From assembly GCF_049705945.1 (NCBI RefSeq), contig NZ_JBNAMV010000004.1, forward strand, positions 1,488,001 through 1,552,000: DNA of 64,000 nt, given 5' to 3'. The DNA is from Salarchaeum japonicum_A. GTDB taxonomy: Archaea > Halobacteriota > Halobacteria > Halobacteriales > Halobacteriaceae. The notes below the pieces were generated by a model. It searched no databases. It saw nothing but the letters and a program-made list of their open reading frames with translations, and was not told the DNA's origin. Below, piece by piece: positions 8,787 through 15,915 of this stretch. Numbering within the stretch: position 1 is the first letter of the stretch; every line of letters starts with the position of its first letter. The position numbers were made by a program, and so were the translations under genes.

Positions 8787-9088
8787 CAGCCTAGTACGTG
8801 ACCCGGCCGCCGTTCGTCCGGCTCGGGAACTAATTGATCCGCCCGTGCTTCCCCGTCCAAGTATAGCCGCCCCCAAATCGTCAGCTCGTAGACTTCGTAG
8901 TCGTCGCTCAACGGCTTGACGTAGCCAGCTTGACTGAGAACGCGGAGGCGTTCGCGAATCTTCCGCGTGCTCACGGGCCGCCGCCGAGATCGGGCGATAG
9001 TCTCGGGTGTGGCGGCGGCGTCCGTCGCGAGGTATTCGAGGATGCGGTCGTCGAGGACTTCCATCCAGATACCGGTTCGTCGCGCCAT
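8786..9088 (-). CDS. PhiH1-type winged-helix repressor (second of pair)
   Basis: A 100-residue winged helix-turn-helix protein. Its ATG at 9088 overlaps the stop of the gene before it, and its own stop overlaps the next ATG (8786-8788). The sequence shows WMEVLDDRILEYLA at the start, a recognition region STRKIRERLRVLSQAGYV and a wing ending in LTIWGRLYLDGE. This matches the haloarchaeal virus PhiH1 repressor-like family. It probably controls lysogeny or accessory genes nearby. A GTG one codon upstream (9091) is less likely, because the ATGA coupling fixes the start. Confidence 0.75.
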   Translation of the reverse strand: MARRTGIWMEVLDDRILEYLATDAAATPETIARSRRRPVSTRKIRERLRVLSQAGYVKPLSDDYEVYELTIWGRLYLDGEARADQLVPEPDERRPGHVLG

Positions 9089-9402
9089 CACGCTCCGTTT
9101 GCCTCCTGTTCGGTCGAGCCGAGTTCGTACTCTTCGGGGTTCTCGATGAACTCCTCGGCTTCCGCGTCGTATTCGCCGTCGAGGTAGGCTTCGCCTTTCT
9201 CGGTCATCGCGTAGACGCCGTTCGGGAGTCGGTGAAGGAGACCGTGGTCAGCGAGCTTACTCAGACGCGTCGAGATGTGGGGCTTTGAGACGTGGATTAG
9301 ACCAGTGTCCTTGATGGTTTTCGGAGAGCTGGGGCCTTGCTCGTTGATTATTTCGAGAATCCGGTCATCCCACACAGACTGCCACGAACCGCTGTATCTC
9401 AT
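9088..9402 (-). CDS. PhiH1-type winged-helix repressor (first of pair)
   Basis: A 104-residue paralogue of the next gene in the operon. It has WDDRILEIINEQGPSSPK, then a HTH with KPHISTRLSKLADHGLL and a wing MTEKGEAYLDGEYD, followed by an acidic tail. This is the pattern of PhiH1 repressor-like regulators. It is the first gene of a three-gene minus-strand operon and diverges from the operon that begins at 9634. A perfect palindrome at 9503-9516 in the shared promoter is a strong candidate for its operator. Confidence 0.8.
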   Translation of the reverse strand: MRYSGSWQSVWDDRILEIINEQGPSSPKTIKDTGLIHVSKPHISTRLSKLADHGLLHRLPNGVYAMTEKGEAYLDGEYDAEAEEFIENPEEYELGSTEQEANGA

Positions 9403-9502
9403 TATGGTCTAAATTAGCACCACCAGTCCCTATGGGGCGGGAATATAGCCTTTTAGAACCAACTGAGTTTCTACAGACTACTGGTGTCTGAGACAACCAC
9501 CG

Positions 9503-9516
9503 TTAGATATATCTAA
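9503..9516. promoter_or_regulatory. Perfect 14-bp palindrome, candidate repressor operator
   Basis: TTAGATATATCTAA is a perfect palindrome in the 231-bp gap between the repressor gene (start 9402, minus) and the zinc-finger/integrase operon (start 9634, plus). It is AT-rich and contains ATATAT, so it could also include a TATA element. Dimeric winged-helix repressors bind such sites, and the PhiH1-type proteins encoded beside it are the obvious partners. The link is inferred from position. Confidence 0.55.
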
Positions 9517-9586
9517 TGCCGGTGTTTGGGTGTGGATGCGAGACCCCTGCGCTGGTCGAAGAAGACTCTGGTTGGTTTGTGAAGGC

Positions 9587-9610
9587 CGGGACGCGGTGCA
9601 ACGCGTCCCG
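9587..9610. promoter_or_regulatory. Perfect 9-bp stem hairpin upstream of the integrase operon
   Basis: CGGGACGCG and CGCGTCCCG (9587-9595 and 9602-9610) form a perfect stem with the loop GTGCAA, 24 bases before the ATG at 9634. No T-tract follows, so it does not look like a terminator. It may act on the 5' leader of the integrase operon mRNA. A second short perfect stem (TGCGGGC-AAA-GCCCGCA, 9651-9667) lies just inside the coding region. Confidence 0.4.
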
Positions 9611-9633
9611 TAAGGCGGTTTCGCGGACCTAGA

Positions 9634-9951
9634 ATGTTCGCTGAAACCACTGCGGGCAAAGCCCGCACGTCGACAGACGCACTGACTCCCGATAAATCCG
9701 ACGCGACCTACTGCGAGTGTGGCGCGCCCGCCGCCGGCCTCGACGCGCTCACGCACGAACCCACGTGCGCCGACTGCGCGAGTAATCGGTTCGCGGACGC
9801 CGACACCGTCTACCAGGCCCGCTGCCGCACCTGTGGCCGGGCCTGGAGCGCGCACCGACTCCGTTCTGCCGCTGAAGGCGACGCTTCGATCCACAACGGC
9901 CTCGTCCACGACGGCATGGAACTCGCGGCCGTGGAGGCGGTTCAGCCATGA
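9634..9951 (+). CDS. Small zinc-finger protein of the integrase operon
   Basis: A 105-residue protein with three cysteine knuckles: YCECG near 28-32, TCADCA near 47-52 and ARCRTCGR near 64-71. This suggests one or two zinc-binding sites of treble-clef or ribbon type. Its stop overlaps the ATG of the next gene (ATGA at 9948-9951). Small zinc-finger genes directly before an integrase are frequent in haloarchaeal proviruses and often act as accessory DNA-binding or excision proteins. That role is inferred only. Confidence 0.6.
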   Translation: MFAETTAGKARTSTDALTPDKSDATYCECGAPAAGLDALTHEPTCADCASNRFADADTVYQARCRTCGRAWSAHRLRSAAEGDASIHNGLVHDGMELAAVEAVQP

Positions 9952-10223
9952 GTGAGGAGGAGCTGTCCCGCGGCGAACTCGCGGACATCGTCGAGGACGC
10001 CGACACGCTCTTCGTCGTCGCCGAAACCGAAGATGGCGACTGGGGAACCTACCGCGACACCACGAACTCCGGTGATGACGCGACTGCCTCCTGCCTTACC
10101 GCGGCTATCGTCGCGCGCGACGACGCCCGCGAGTTCCTGGACGCCGTCAGCGAGGATGAACCCGAGATCGTGCGGATGGCGGAGGACATCTTCGCCAAGC
10201 ACGCCGGAGGTGCCCAGCGGTGA
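9948..10223 (+). CDS. Small acidic protein of the integrase operon
   Basis: A 91-residue, strongly acidic protein with no cysteines and no membrane segment. Its ATG overlaps the preceding stop. At its own end a GTG (10220) opens an 11-codon frame that runs to a TAG overlapping the integrase start at 10245, which could pass ribosomes on to the integrase. No family is recognised. Position suggests an accessory factor for integration or excision. Confidence 0.55.
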   Translation: MSEEELSRGELADIVEDADTLFVVAETEDGDWGTYRDTTNSGDDATASCLTAAIVARDDAREFLDAVSEDEPEIVRMAEDIFAKHAGGAQR

Positions 10224-10244
10224 GCGGCGACGAGGAGGGCGGCG

Positions 10245-11303
10245 ATGCCTAGGCGTCGTCGCGACCCCAGCGACCTCACACCGCGCGAGGCGAAAGAGCG
10301 CTACCTACGGCGTCGCCGCACCGACGCCACCGAGAAGAGCGTCGCGGGCTTCCACGGCCGCCTGAAACTCTTCGTTGAATGGTGTGAAGGCGTCGGCATC
10401 ACCAGCGTCGGCGACCTCCAGCCCTACGACCTGAACGAATACTTCGACCTCCGTAGCGGTGATGTCGCCCCGTCGACCGTCGAAGGCGAAATGTACACGC
10501 TGAAAAAATTCTGCGAGTTCCTCGAACAACTCGGTGCCACCGACGACGGTCTCGCCGAGAAAGTCCCGATTCCCGACGTTCCCGAGGACGCCCGCAGTAG
10601 CGACACGAAACTCGACTCCGAGGCCGCTCGCAACCTCATCACCTTCCACCGCGAGAACCCCGAAACGTTCGGGACTCGCGCCCACGTCCTGCTCGAACTC
10701 GCCTGGTTCACGGGCGCTCGACAGGGCGGTCTCCGCGCCCTCGACATCCGCGACGTGTACCCCGACGGCAACTACGTCGAGGTCCGTCATCGGCCGAGCA
10801 CGGGAACGCCACTGAAAAACAAGTTCCACGGCGAGCGCGCCGTCGGCGTCCCTTCTCAGACGATGAACGCAGTCCAGCTCTACATCCAGCGCAACCGCTA
10901 CGACGTTCACGACGAGAACGGGCGGCAGCCGCTGCTGGCAAGCCGCTACGGCCGCCCGACGGGCAACACCGTCCGCGTCTGGAGCTACCTCGCCACGCTC
11001 CCCTGTACGGCCGGCTCATGCCCGCACGGGAAAGAGCCGCCGGTCTGCGAGTGGACCGAGCGCAATCACGCGAGCAAGTGCCCGTCGAGCCGGGCACCCC
11101 ACCACATCCGCACCGGCTCGATTACGTGGCAACTGAACTCCGGCATCCCCATCGAAGTCGTCAGCCAGCGCGTGAACGCCGGCGTTGATGTCATCGAAGA
11201 GTACTACGACAAACCCTCCCCGGAAGAACTCTGGCGGCGTCGCCGTCAGCAGATGGAACAGCGCCGCAACTACCTCGACAACCTCGACCTCGACGATGAG
11301 TAA
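10245..11303 (+). CDS. Tyrosine integrase with Cys-rich insertion
   Basis: A 352-residue integrase. Residues about 10-110 form the SAM-like core-binding domain. The catalytic domain carries Arg159 (FTGARQGGL), the HHIR box at 286-289, and Tyr320 or Tyr321 in EEYYDKP. Between the two catalytic boxes lies a cysteine cluster (Cys254, Cys259, Cys268, Cys279) that could bind zinc; this form is common in haloarchaeal proviral integrases. It is the last gene before a repeat-rich non-coding stretch and then host-type genes, so it marks the likely right end of the element and probably recombines at a site just downstream. Confidence 0.9.
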   Translation: MPRRRRDPSDLTPREAKERYLRRRRTDATEKSVAGFHGRLKLFVEWCEGVGITSVGDLQPYDLNEYFDLRSGDVAPSTVEGEMYTLKKFCEFLEQLGATDDGLAEKVPIPDVPEDARSSDTKLDSEAARNLITFHRENPETFGTRAHVLLELAWFTGARQGGLRALDIRDVYPDGNYVEVRHRPSTGTPLKNKFHGERAVGVPSQTMNAVQLYIQRNRYDVHDENGRQPLLASRYGRPTGNTVRVWSYLATLPCTAGSCPHGKEPPVCEWTERNHASKCPSSRAPHHIRTGSITWQLNSGIPIEVVSQRVNAGVDVIEEYYDKPSPEELWRRRRQQMEQRRNYLDNLDLDDE

Positions 11304-11383
11304 CCGAACCCCCCACCCGAACAGCACAGCCGATGGGAAGGGCCTGAGCCGCCGCAAATCAATTTCGCGCCGGCCCATTTTCA

Positions 11384-11428
11384 CCCCACTACGACACGAC
11401 GAGCAATAGCGAGGAGTCCGTAGTGGGG
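11384..11428. repeat. Inverted repeat with perfect 10-bp arms
   Basis: CCCCACTACG (11384-11393) and CGTAGTGGGG (11419-11428) are perfect inverted repeats around a 25-nt loop. The position 80 bases after the integrase stop suits a terminator or a recombinase arm site. There is no T-tract immediately after it. Confidence 0.45.
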
Positions 11429-11444
11429 GTTACAACTGCACCAA

Positions 11445-11500
11445 GCGAATTTGAACCAGGGAGTGGAGCAAAGCGGAACGACCGTGATTCAGTAATTCGC
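11445..11500 (+). repeat. 56-nt stem-loop unit of the TTTGAA family
   Basis: Bounded by GCGAAT and ATTCGC, with the inner sequence TTTGAACCAGGGAGTG and AACGAC. It is exactly as long as, and about 80 percent identical to, the minus-strand reading of 39348-39403 next to tRNA-Leu. The match runs through TTTGAAYCAGGGAGTG, AGCG and AACGAC. This places the same repeat family at a proviral end and at a tRNA gene. Confidence 0.6.
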
Positions 11501-11764
11501 GCCGGCCCACTTCTCCCGCAATCTACACCCACGAGCGACCGCGAGGCTCTCGTGGTCGGTGGGGAACTCATTGACCGGCTCTGAATCGGTGGGGTCGTAG
11601 TGTTGAGTGACGTGGGTCGACCGTCCATAGTTACTTCACGATTCACGTCGATTTCGCGTTTTCCACGCTTGTTCTCGGTTGGCGGGACGGCCGTCTATCG
11701 GTTATCGCGCAATTTCGACTGGTGAGTCCCTCGCGTAGGTAGTTGTGGTCGTTGTTGTGGGTTC

Positions 11765-12307
11765 TTACGTCACGGTCAGTGTTTGTTTGATGATGACCGA
11801 GTTCGTTGGGGTGTGAACGACGCGAACAACGATTGTATCACCATGGTTTAGCTGGCATTCTGTTCCGGCTATTCGGAACGCCGCAGTTTCGCCTGCGCTC
11901 CATTCGCCACTTGTTTCGCCGATTGGTCCGCTGACCGAATTATACGAGTTGTCGAAGATGTCGTTTCCACGGACGTACTCGCTCGTCGGTACGGGGTCGC
12001 CCCCGCTCGCCGGTAAGTTGACTAATCGACCGGATTTTCCGCAGGCGTCCTGCGCGTTGACCGCGATTTCGAGGTCGGACGCCGAGAGGGTGTCCCCGGC
12101 GATATGCCTGATTCTGACCGTCCCTCCCTCGTATCCATCTTGCATTACAAGTTCGGCGCTCGCGTGGCCGACGGTCGGACTGGGTTGGGTGAGTTCGTCA
12201 GTAACGCCGAGCGCGAACATCGAGATTGTCGCGGCGAGGATCACTACGATAGCGACCAAGAGGATGTTCCCGATAACCGGTGAAACGGCTCGCGGTGACG
12301 AACTCAT
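11765..12307 (-). CDS. Type IV pilin N-terminal domain protein
   Basis: A 180-residue protein. RAVSPVIGNILLVAIVVILA at the N-terminus is the haloarchaeal type IV pilin (DUF1628/PilA-like) signature: a basic leader, cleavage by the prepilin peptidase PibD, then a hydrophobic helix used for filament assembly. The rest (about 150 residues) is a secreted beta-rich domain with two cysteines (CGKSG and ECQLN) that could pair outside the cell. It is a single gene with a 306-bp upstream gap. Surface adhesion or pilus structure is expected from the family. Confidence 0.85.
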   Translation of the reverse strand: MSSSPRAVSPVIGNILLVAIVVILAATISMFALGVTDELTQPSPTVGHASAELVMQDGYEGGTVRIRHIAGDTLSASDLEIAVNAQDACGKSGRLVNLPASGGDPVPTSEYVRGNDIFDNSYNSVSGPIGETSGEWSAGETAAFRIAGTECQLNHGDTIVVRVVHTPTNSVIIKQTLTVT

Positions 12308-12613
12308 TCCACTTGGGATACTGGTGTAGTGACACTAATCTGTTCTCATTACTGCGTTCGTCGTGGTGCGACGCGGTTCTCGTCTTTGGTTCGTTACGAA
12401 TCGTTCCGTTGCTGGATGGGACGTGACTGTGTTGGTGTGGGTTCTGGATGTGAATGTTAGACTCTGACAAAACCCAGGGGCCGTCGTGGAGGCCGCCACG
12501 ACTCGTCCTCAGTCCCAACTCGCGTTTTCCGTTCTCGTTGAGCTGGGTGGCGCTGTGCGGTGCGTCTCCACGGGAGCGGTCTGTTTATCCGGGATGGCGG
12601 CGGAGTGTGGGGT
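12308..12613. other. Intergenic stretch without a recognisable gene
   Basis: Lies between the divergent pilin gene and the gene at 12614. It contains an inverted repeat (GTCGTGG and CCACGAC, 12483-12502). The start-proximal part is T-rich for this genome and would hold the pilin promoter. Open frames here have no plausible start or composition. Confidence 0.5.
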
Positions 12614-13315
12614 ATGGATTCGGAGCTTTTGAGCGCTGACGCTGCTGTCGAGCGTCGGGACGAGGTCGTGGCGGCGGTGCGGGAGCACGCGGGCGAGTTG
12701 GCGCGGTCGCTCGCGCGGTTGGACGGCGGGGAGTACGGGCGGCGGTCGTTCCGGGTGGGGGAGGGCGAGTGGACGGTGAAGTACGAGGACGGCGGGCTGG
12801 ATTTCCTGCGGTTCGAGGGGAAGGCGGGTCTGGACGTCTACGTCGTGTCGACGAAGCGCGACCCGGAGCCGGAGCCGTTGGCGCGGGCGATGGAGCAGTA
12901 CGACGGGCTCGTGCGGGCGTTCAACGACTACGTGTCGTCGATGCGGGGGACGCTGGACGAAATTTCCACCGAGTTCCCGGAGCCGGCGTCCACCAGCGAC
13001 ATCGTCGCGGAGCGCGACCGCATCGTCTCCGACATTCGGGAGGTGGCGAACCGCATGGCGGGCGAACTCCATCGGTACGACGGCGGCGACTACGGGTCGT
13101 TCGCGTCCCGCGTGGCCGGGACGCGCTGGGAGCTCAAGTACGCGGAGGGTCGCGCGTCCTACCTGCGGGCGGGCGACGTGTACCTCGTGGGTCAGTACGG
13201 GCCGCCGTCCGCGCCGGACGTGCGCCGGCACGCGCCCGACGTGTCGCTGTTCGTGGAGGCGTACAACGAGCACGTCCGGGAGCTGAGCGATTCCCTGGAG
13301 ACGGTCTCGCTCTGA
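12614..13315 (+). CDS. Haloarchaeal protein with internal duplication
   Basis: 233 residues from ATG 12614, chosen because the upstream extension is unlike protein-coding sequence. The protein is two copies of one module of about 100 residues. ERRDEVVAAVREHAGELARS, then LDGGEYG and WTVKYEDG, in the first half matches ERDRIVSDIREVANRMAGEL, then YDGGDYG and WELKYAEG, in the second. Each module is a helix followed by a GG-turn and beta strands, with a cofactor- or sensor-like look but no known family. It is followed by the Nudix gene after 40 bases and may share its transcript. Confidence 0.65.
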   Translation: MDSELLSADAAVERRDEVVAAVREHAGELARSLARLDGGEYGRRSFRVGEGEWTVKYEDGGLDFLRFEGKAGLDVYVVSTKRDPEPEPLARAMEQYDGLVRAFNDYVSSMRGTLDEISTEFPEPASTSDIVAERDRIVSDIREVANRMAGELHRYDGGDYGSFASRVAGTRWELKYAEGRASYLRAGDVYLVGQYGPPSAPDVRRHAPDVSLFVEAYNEHVRELSDSLETVSL

Positions 13316-13355
13316 CACCACAACCGATTTGACGCGCGTCCGACTGCGGGCGAAC

Positions 13356-13895
13356 ATGGAAGAGTTGGCGTGGGAGACTCGTTCGCGGGAGGTCGCGTAC
13401 TCGTGTCCCGGGTTCGACGTGGTTCGCGAGGACGTGAGGCTTCCCGATGGAACGGAGACCGATTTCGATTACTTGAGCGAACCGCCCGCGGTCGTGGTGT
13501 TGCCGTTCACCGAGGACGGCGAGGTCGTCGTCGTGGAGGAGTGGCGTGAGGCGGTCGGTCGCGTGAACCGCGGCCTCCCCGCGGGCGGCACGGAGCCCGC
13601 GGACGCGGACGACCTGAAAGCGGCGGCGCGCCGGGAACTCCGCGAGGAGACCGGATACGAGGCGTGGTCGCTCGAACCGCTCACGACGGTCGAACCGGCG
13701 AACGGCTACGCGGACTCCGTCCATCACCACTTCGTCGCGCACGATTGTACGCCGACCGCCGAACAGGACCTCGACCACGACGAAACCATCCGCGTGGACA
13801 CCGAGTCGTTCGACGACCTCGTGGCGGCCGCGGCCGCCGGTGACGTGCGGGACGCGCGCACGGTCGTCGGCGTGCTCACGTACCACGTCTGCTGA
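13356..13895 (+). CDS. Nudix hydrolase, ADP-ribose pyrophosphatase-like
   Basis: 179 residues from ATG 13356. The Nudix box is present as AAARRELREETGY, with the upstream GG and acidic residues slightly altered from the strict G-x5-E spacing. The domain order (substrate strand DFDYLSEPPAVVVL, then VVVVEEWREAVGR and GLPAGG) resembles ADP-ribose and nucleoside-diphosphate-sugar pyrophosphatases. The enzyme would hydrolyse a nucleotide diphosphate linked to another moiety, using divalent metal bound by the REXXEE glutamates. Its stop directly abuts the convergent stop of the propeller/kinase gene at 13896. Confidence 0.8.
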   Translation: MEELAWETRSREVAYSCPGFDVVREDVRLPDGTETDFDYLSEPPAVVVLPFTEDGEVVVVEEWREAVGRVNRGLPAGGTEPADADDLKAAARRELREETGYEAWSLEPLTTVEPANGYADSVHHHFVAHDCTPTAEQDLDHDETIRVDTESFDDLVAAAAAGDVRDARTVVGVLTYHVC

Positions 13896-15830
13896 CTACC
13901 ACGGTTCCTGCGCGAACGCCGCCCACGAGAGGTACTCGGAGAACCGCCGCGGCGTCCCGTACCGGTCGTCCGGGTCGGCCGCGAGCGCCGTTTCCACGAC
14001 CTCACGGAGGTCGTCCGAGACGGGTCTGTCGACCCCGGTGTCGTCGAACCCTCCGCGTTCCGGTGGCTGGCCGGTGAGCGCGCGGTGGGTGAGCGCGCCG
14101 AGCCGGTACACGTCGCCCGCGGGCGTCGGTTCGGGTTCGGGCGGCGCGTACGCGTCCTCCCGGTCCGGCCACGCGTCCGCCGCGAGTGCGCCGACTCCGA
14201 TGTCTCGGATTCGCGGACCGTCGTCGGTGAACGCGACTGTCGCGGGCCGCAGGAAGCCGTGCGGTCGGTCGAGGCGCGCCAGCGTGTCCGCCGCGCTCGA
14301 CACCGCGCGGAGGCCGCGCTCCCGGTCGTGGACGTCCGCGAGCGTCTCCGCGTACGGCGCGGTCTCCACCCACGGCCGCGGGTCGACGCCCCACTCGCGG
14401 AGCGCGAGCACGCCCTCGGTGTCGCTCGCCGCCGCCCACGACTCGCACGCGTCCCGGAACGCGGCCTCGTCCACGTCCCGGTATTCGGTGCGGACGCCTC
14501 CGTTCTCCACGCGCGCGGTCGTCCAGTAGTCGGCTCGCTCGACGGTCTCCACGTGCCCCTCGACGCGCCGTCGGTCGCGCCACCGTCGAACGCCCGCCAC
14601 GGCCGCCCCGACGAGACCGAGACCGGAGAGCGCGGCGAGCACGCCCGCGTTCCGCTCGCCCCACCGCGTCGCCGCCGCGAGCCCGCCCCACGGCGGCCGA
14701 ACCGCGTGCAGTTCGAACGAATCGCCGTCCGCCGACTCCGCGCCGACGTACGCGCGGCCGTCGCGCTCCACCGCGTACACGCCGCGTCCCGGCGTCTCGT
14801 ACCGCCAGCGAACCAGGCCGTCCGACAGCGACCGCGCCTCCACGCCGTCCGCGGTCGGGAGGCGGAGTTCGCCCCTGGAGGTCGTGACGAGCCCGAACGC
14901 GTAGTCGAACTCGTCCTGCCACCGCGGCTGGCCCTCCGCGACGACTGTCACCGTGCGTAGCTCCCCGCTCCCGTCCGTGAACACGAGGAGAGCGTCGCCG
15001 GCCACGCTCACGCCCGCGCTGTCCGGGACGTCGTACCGCCACGCGACCGCGCCGTCGGGGTCGACCGCGACGATCTCCATCCCGTCCGCATTCGCCTGCG
15101 TCCGCAGGAGCATGCGGTCACCGATGGTTCCGAGCGGCGCACCGGTCTCGCGCCACCACGCGACATCGCCCGTCTCCACGTCCCACGCCACGACCCTGTC
15201 GCGCCGTCCGCCGACAACGTGACCGGCGGACTCGTGCATCCTCGTCCATCCCACGTTCTCGTGCCGCCAGCGCTCCCGGCCGTTCGCGACCGACAGGCCG
15301 ACGAGGGTGTCGTCGTCTTCGAGGACGACCGTCTCCGCGGTTCCCGCGACGTACCCGGTCGCGCCGCCGACCCGCCACCGCCGGTTGCCCGACGCGATAT
15401 CGACCGCGACGACGCCCGAACCCGTGACCGCGTACGCCGTCCCCGCGTCGGGGTCCACGGCGGTCTCCCGGAGCACCGTCTCCCCTTCGTTGCCGAACGC
15501 CTCCGTCCACGCGACCGCGCCGCTCGCGGGGTCGACGCCGGTGAGCGTTCTCTGGTCTGCGCCCTGCACGACGATTCGCGCGCCGACGCGCCGGGTCTGC
15601 CAGCCGACCGACCCCGCCCGGCTCCATCGCTCGTCGCCGTTTTTGGGGTCGAGGCCGACGACGCGGTCGCCGTTCTCGCCCTGTGTGGACGTGATGAGCG
15701 TGTTCTCGGTGACTCGTGGTGGATAGACGATGCCGGGCGAGCGGTACGTCCAGTCGTGGTGGAGGGTAGTTCCCGGAAGCGACCACGCGGGGACGGTGGC
15801 GGCCGCGCCGAGGAACGCGCGTCGAGTCAC
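13896..15830 (-). CDS. Tat-exported beta-propeller fused to a cytoplasmic pseudokinase domain
   Basis: About 644 residues from GTG 15830 (GTG 15836 also possible). It begins with a twin-arginine signal TRRAFLGAAATVPAWSLPG. Residues about 20-375 are PQQ-like/WD-type propeller repeats (VVGLDPKNGDERWSRAG and several similar blades). One membrane helix lies at about 394-413. The C-terminal 220 residues have a protein-kinase layout (HGFLRPATV, RDIG, DVYRLGALTHRALTG). However, the HRD aspartate is replaced in HGF, DFG reads DIG, and no clear Gly-rich loop is seen, so it is probably a pseudokinase. The arrangement suggests outside sensing passed to an inside domain. Confidence 0.75.
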   Translation of the reverse strand: MTRRAFLGAAATVPAWSLPGTTLHHDWTYRSPGIVYPPRVTENTLITSTQGENGDRVVGLDPKNGDERWSRAGSVGWQTRRVGARIVVQGADQRTLTGVDPASGAVAWTEAFGNEGETVLRETAVDPDAGTAYAVTGSGVVAVDIASGNRRWRVGGATGYVAGTAETVVLEDDDTLVGLSVANGRERWRHENVGWTRMHESAGHVVGGRRDRVVAWDVETGDVAWWRETGAPLGTIGDRMLLRTQANADGMEIVAVDPDGAVAWRYDVPDSAGVSVAGDALLVFTDGSGELRTVTVVAEGQPRWQDEFDYAFGLVTTSRGELRLPTADGVEARSLSDGLVRWRYETPGRGVYAVERDGRAYVGAESADGDSFELHAVRPPWGGLAAATRWGERNAGVLAALSGLGLVGAAVAGVRRWRDRRRVEGHVETVERADYWTTARVENGGVRTEYRDVDEAAFRDACESWAAASDTEGVLALREWGVDPRPWVETAPYAETLADVHDRERGLRAVSSAADTLARLDRPHGFLRPATVAFTDDGPRIRDIGVGALAADAWPDREDAYAPPEPEPTPAGDVYRLGALTHRALTGQPPERGGFDDTGVDRPVSDDLREVVETALAADPDDRYGTPRRFSEYLSWAAFAQEPW

Positions 15831-15915
15831 GGGCACACCCGCTACGTTCGCGCGCAGCGACAAGAACGTTCGGCGATACACAACCCTCAATGCGCGCGCT
15901 CCCCGAAACCGACTA

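Larger units (their letters stand above)
11364..11509. repeat. Two direct copies of a GC-rich 14-mer, each followed by a hairpin
   Basis: TTCGCGCCGGCCCA occurs exactly at 11364-11377 and again at 11496-11509, 132 bp apart. Each copy is followed by a pyrimidine-rich patch and then an inverted repeat with a related loop (GAGCAATAGCGAGG versus GAGCGACCGCGAGG). The two units look like diverged tandem duplicates. They could be arm sites for the integrase encoded just upstream. Confidence 0.55.
11304..11764. other. Non-coding, repeat-rich stretch at the presumed right end of the provirus
   Basis: No convincing gene is present. It holds a repeated 14-mer (11364-11377 and 11496-11509), a hairpin (11384-11428), a 56-nt unit related to a tRNA-linked repeat (11445-11500) and a second hairpin with 7-bp arms at 11529-11535 and 11549-11555. 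This is where an attachment site for the adjacent integrase would be expected, but the other end of the element is outside the window, so no direct-repeat core can be confirmed. Confidence 0.6.

Noticed and set aside
9651..9667. Short perfect hairpin TGCGGGC-AAA-GCCCGCA as a terminator
   Set aside because: It lies inside the coding start of the zinc-finger gene and has no T-tract. It may matter for mRNA structure but is not called separately.
13329..13355. N-terminal extension of the Nudix gene at 13356
   Set aside because: The nine extra codons lie in the leader and do not fit the family N-terminus; the ATG at 13356 is preferred.
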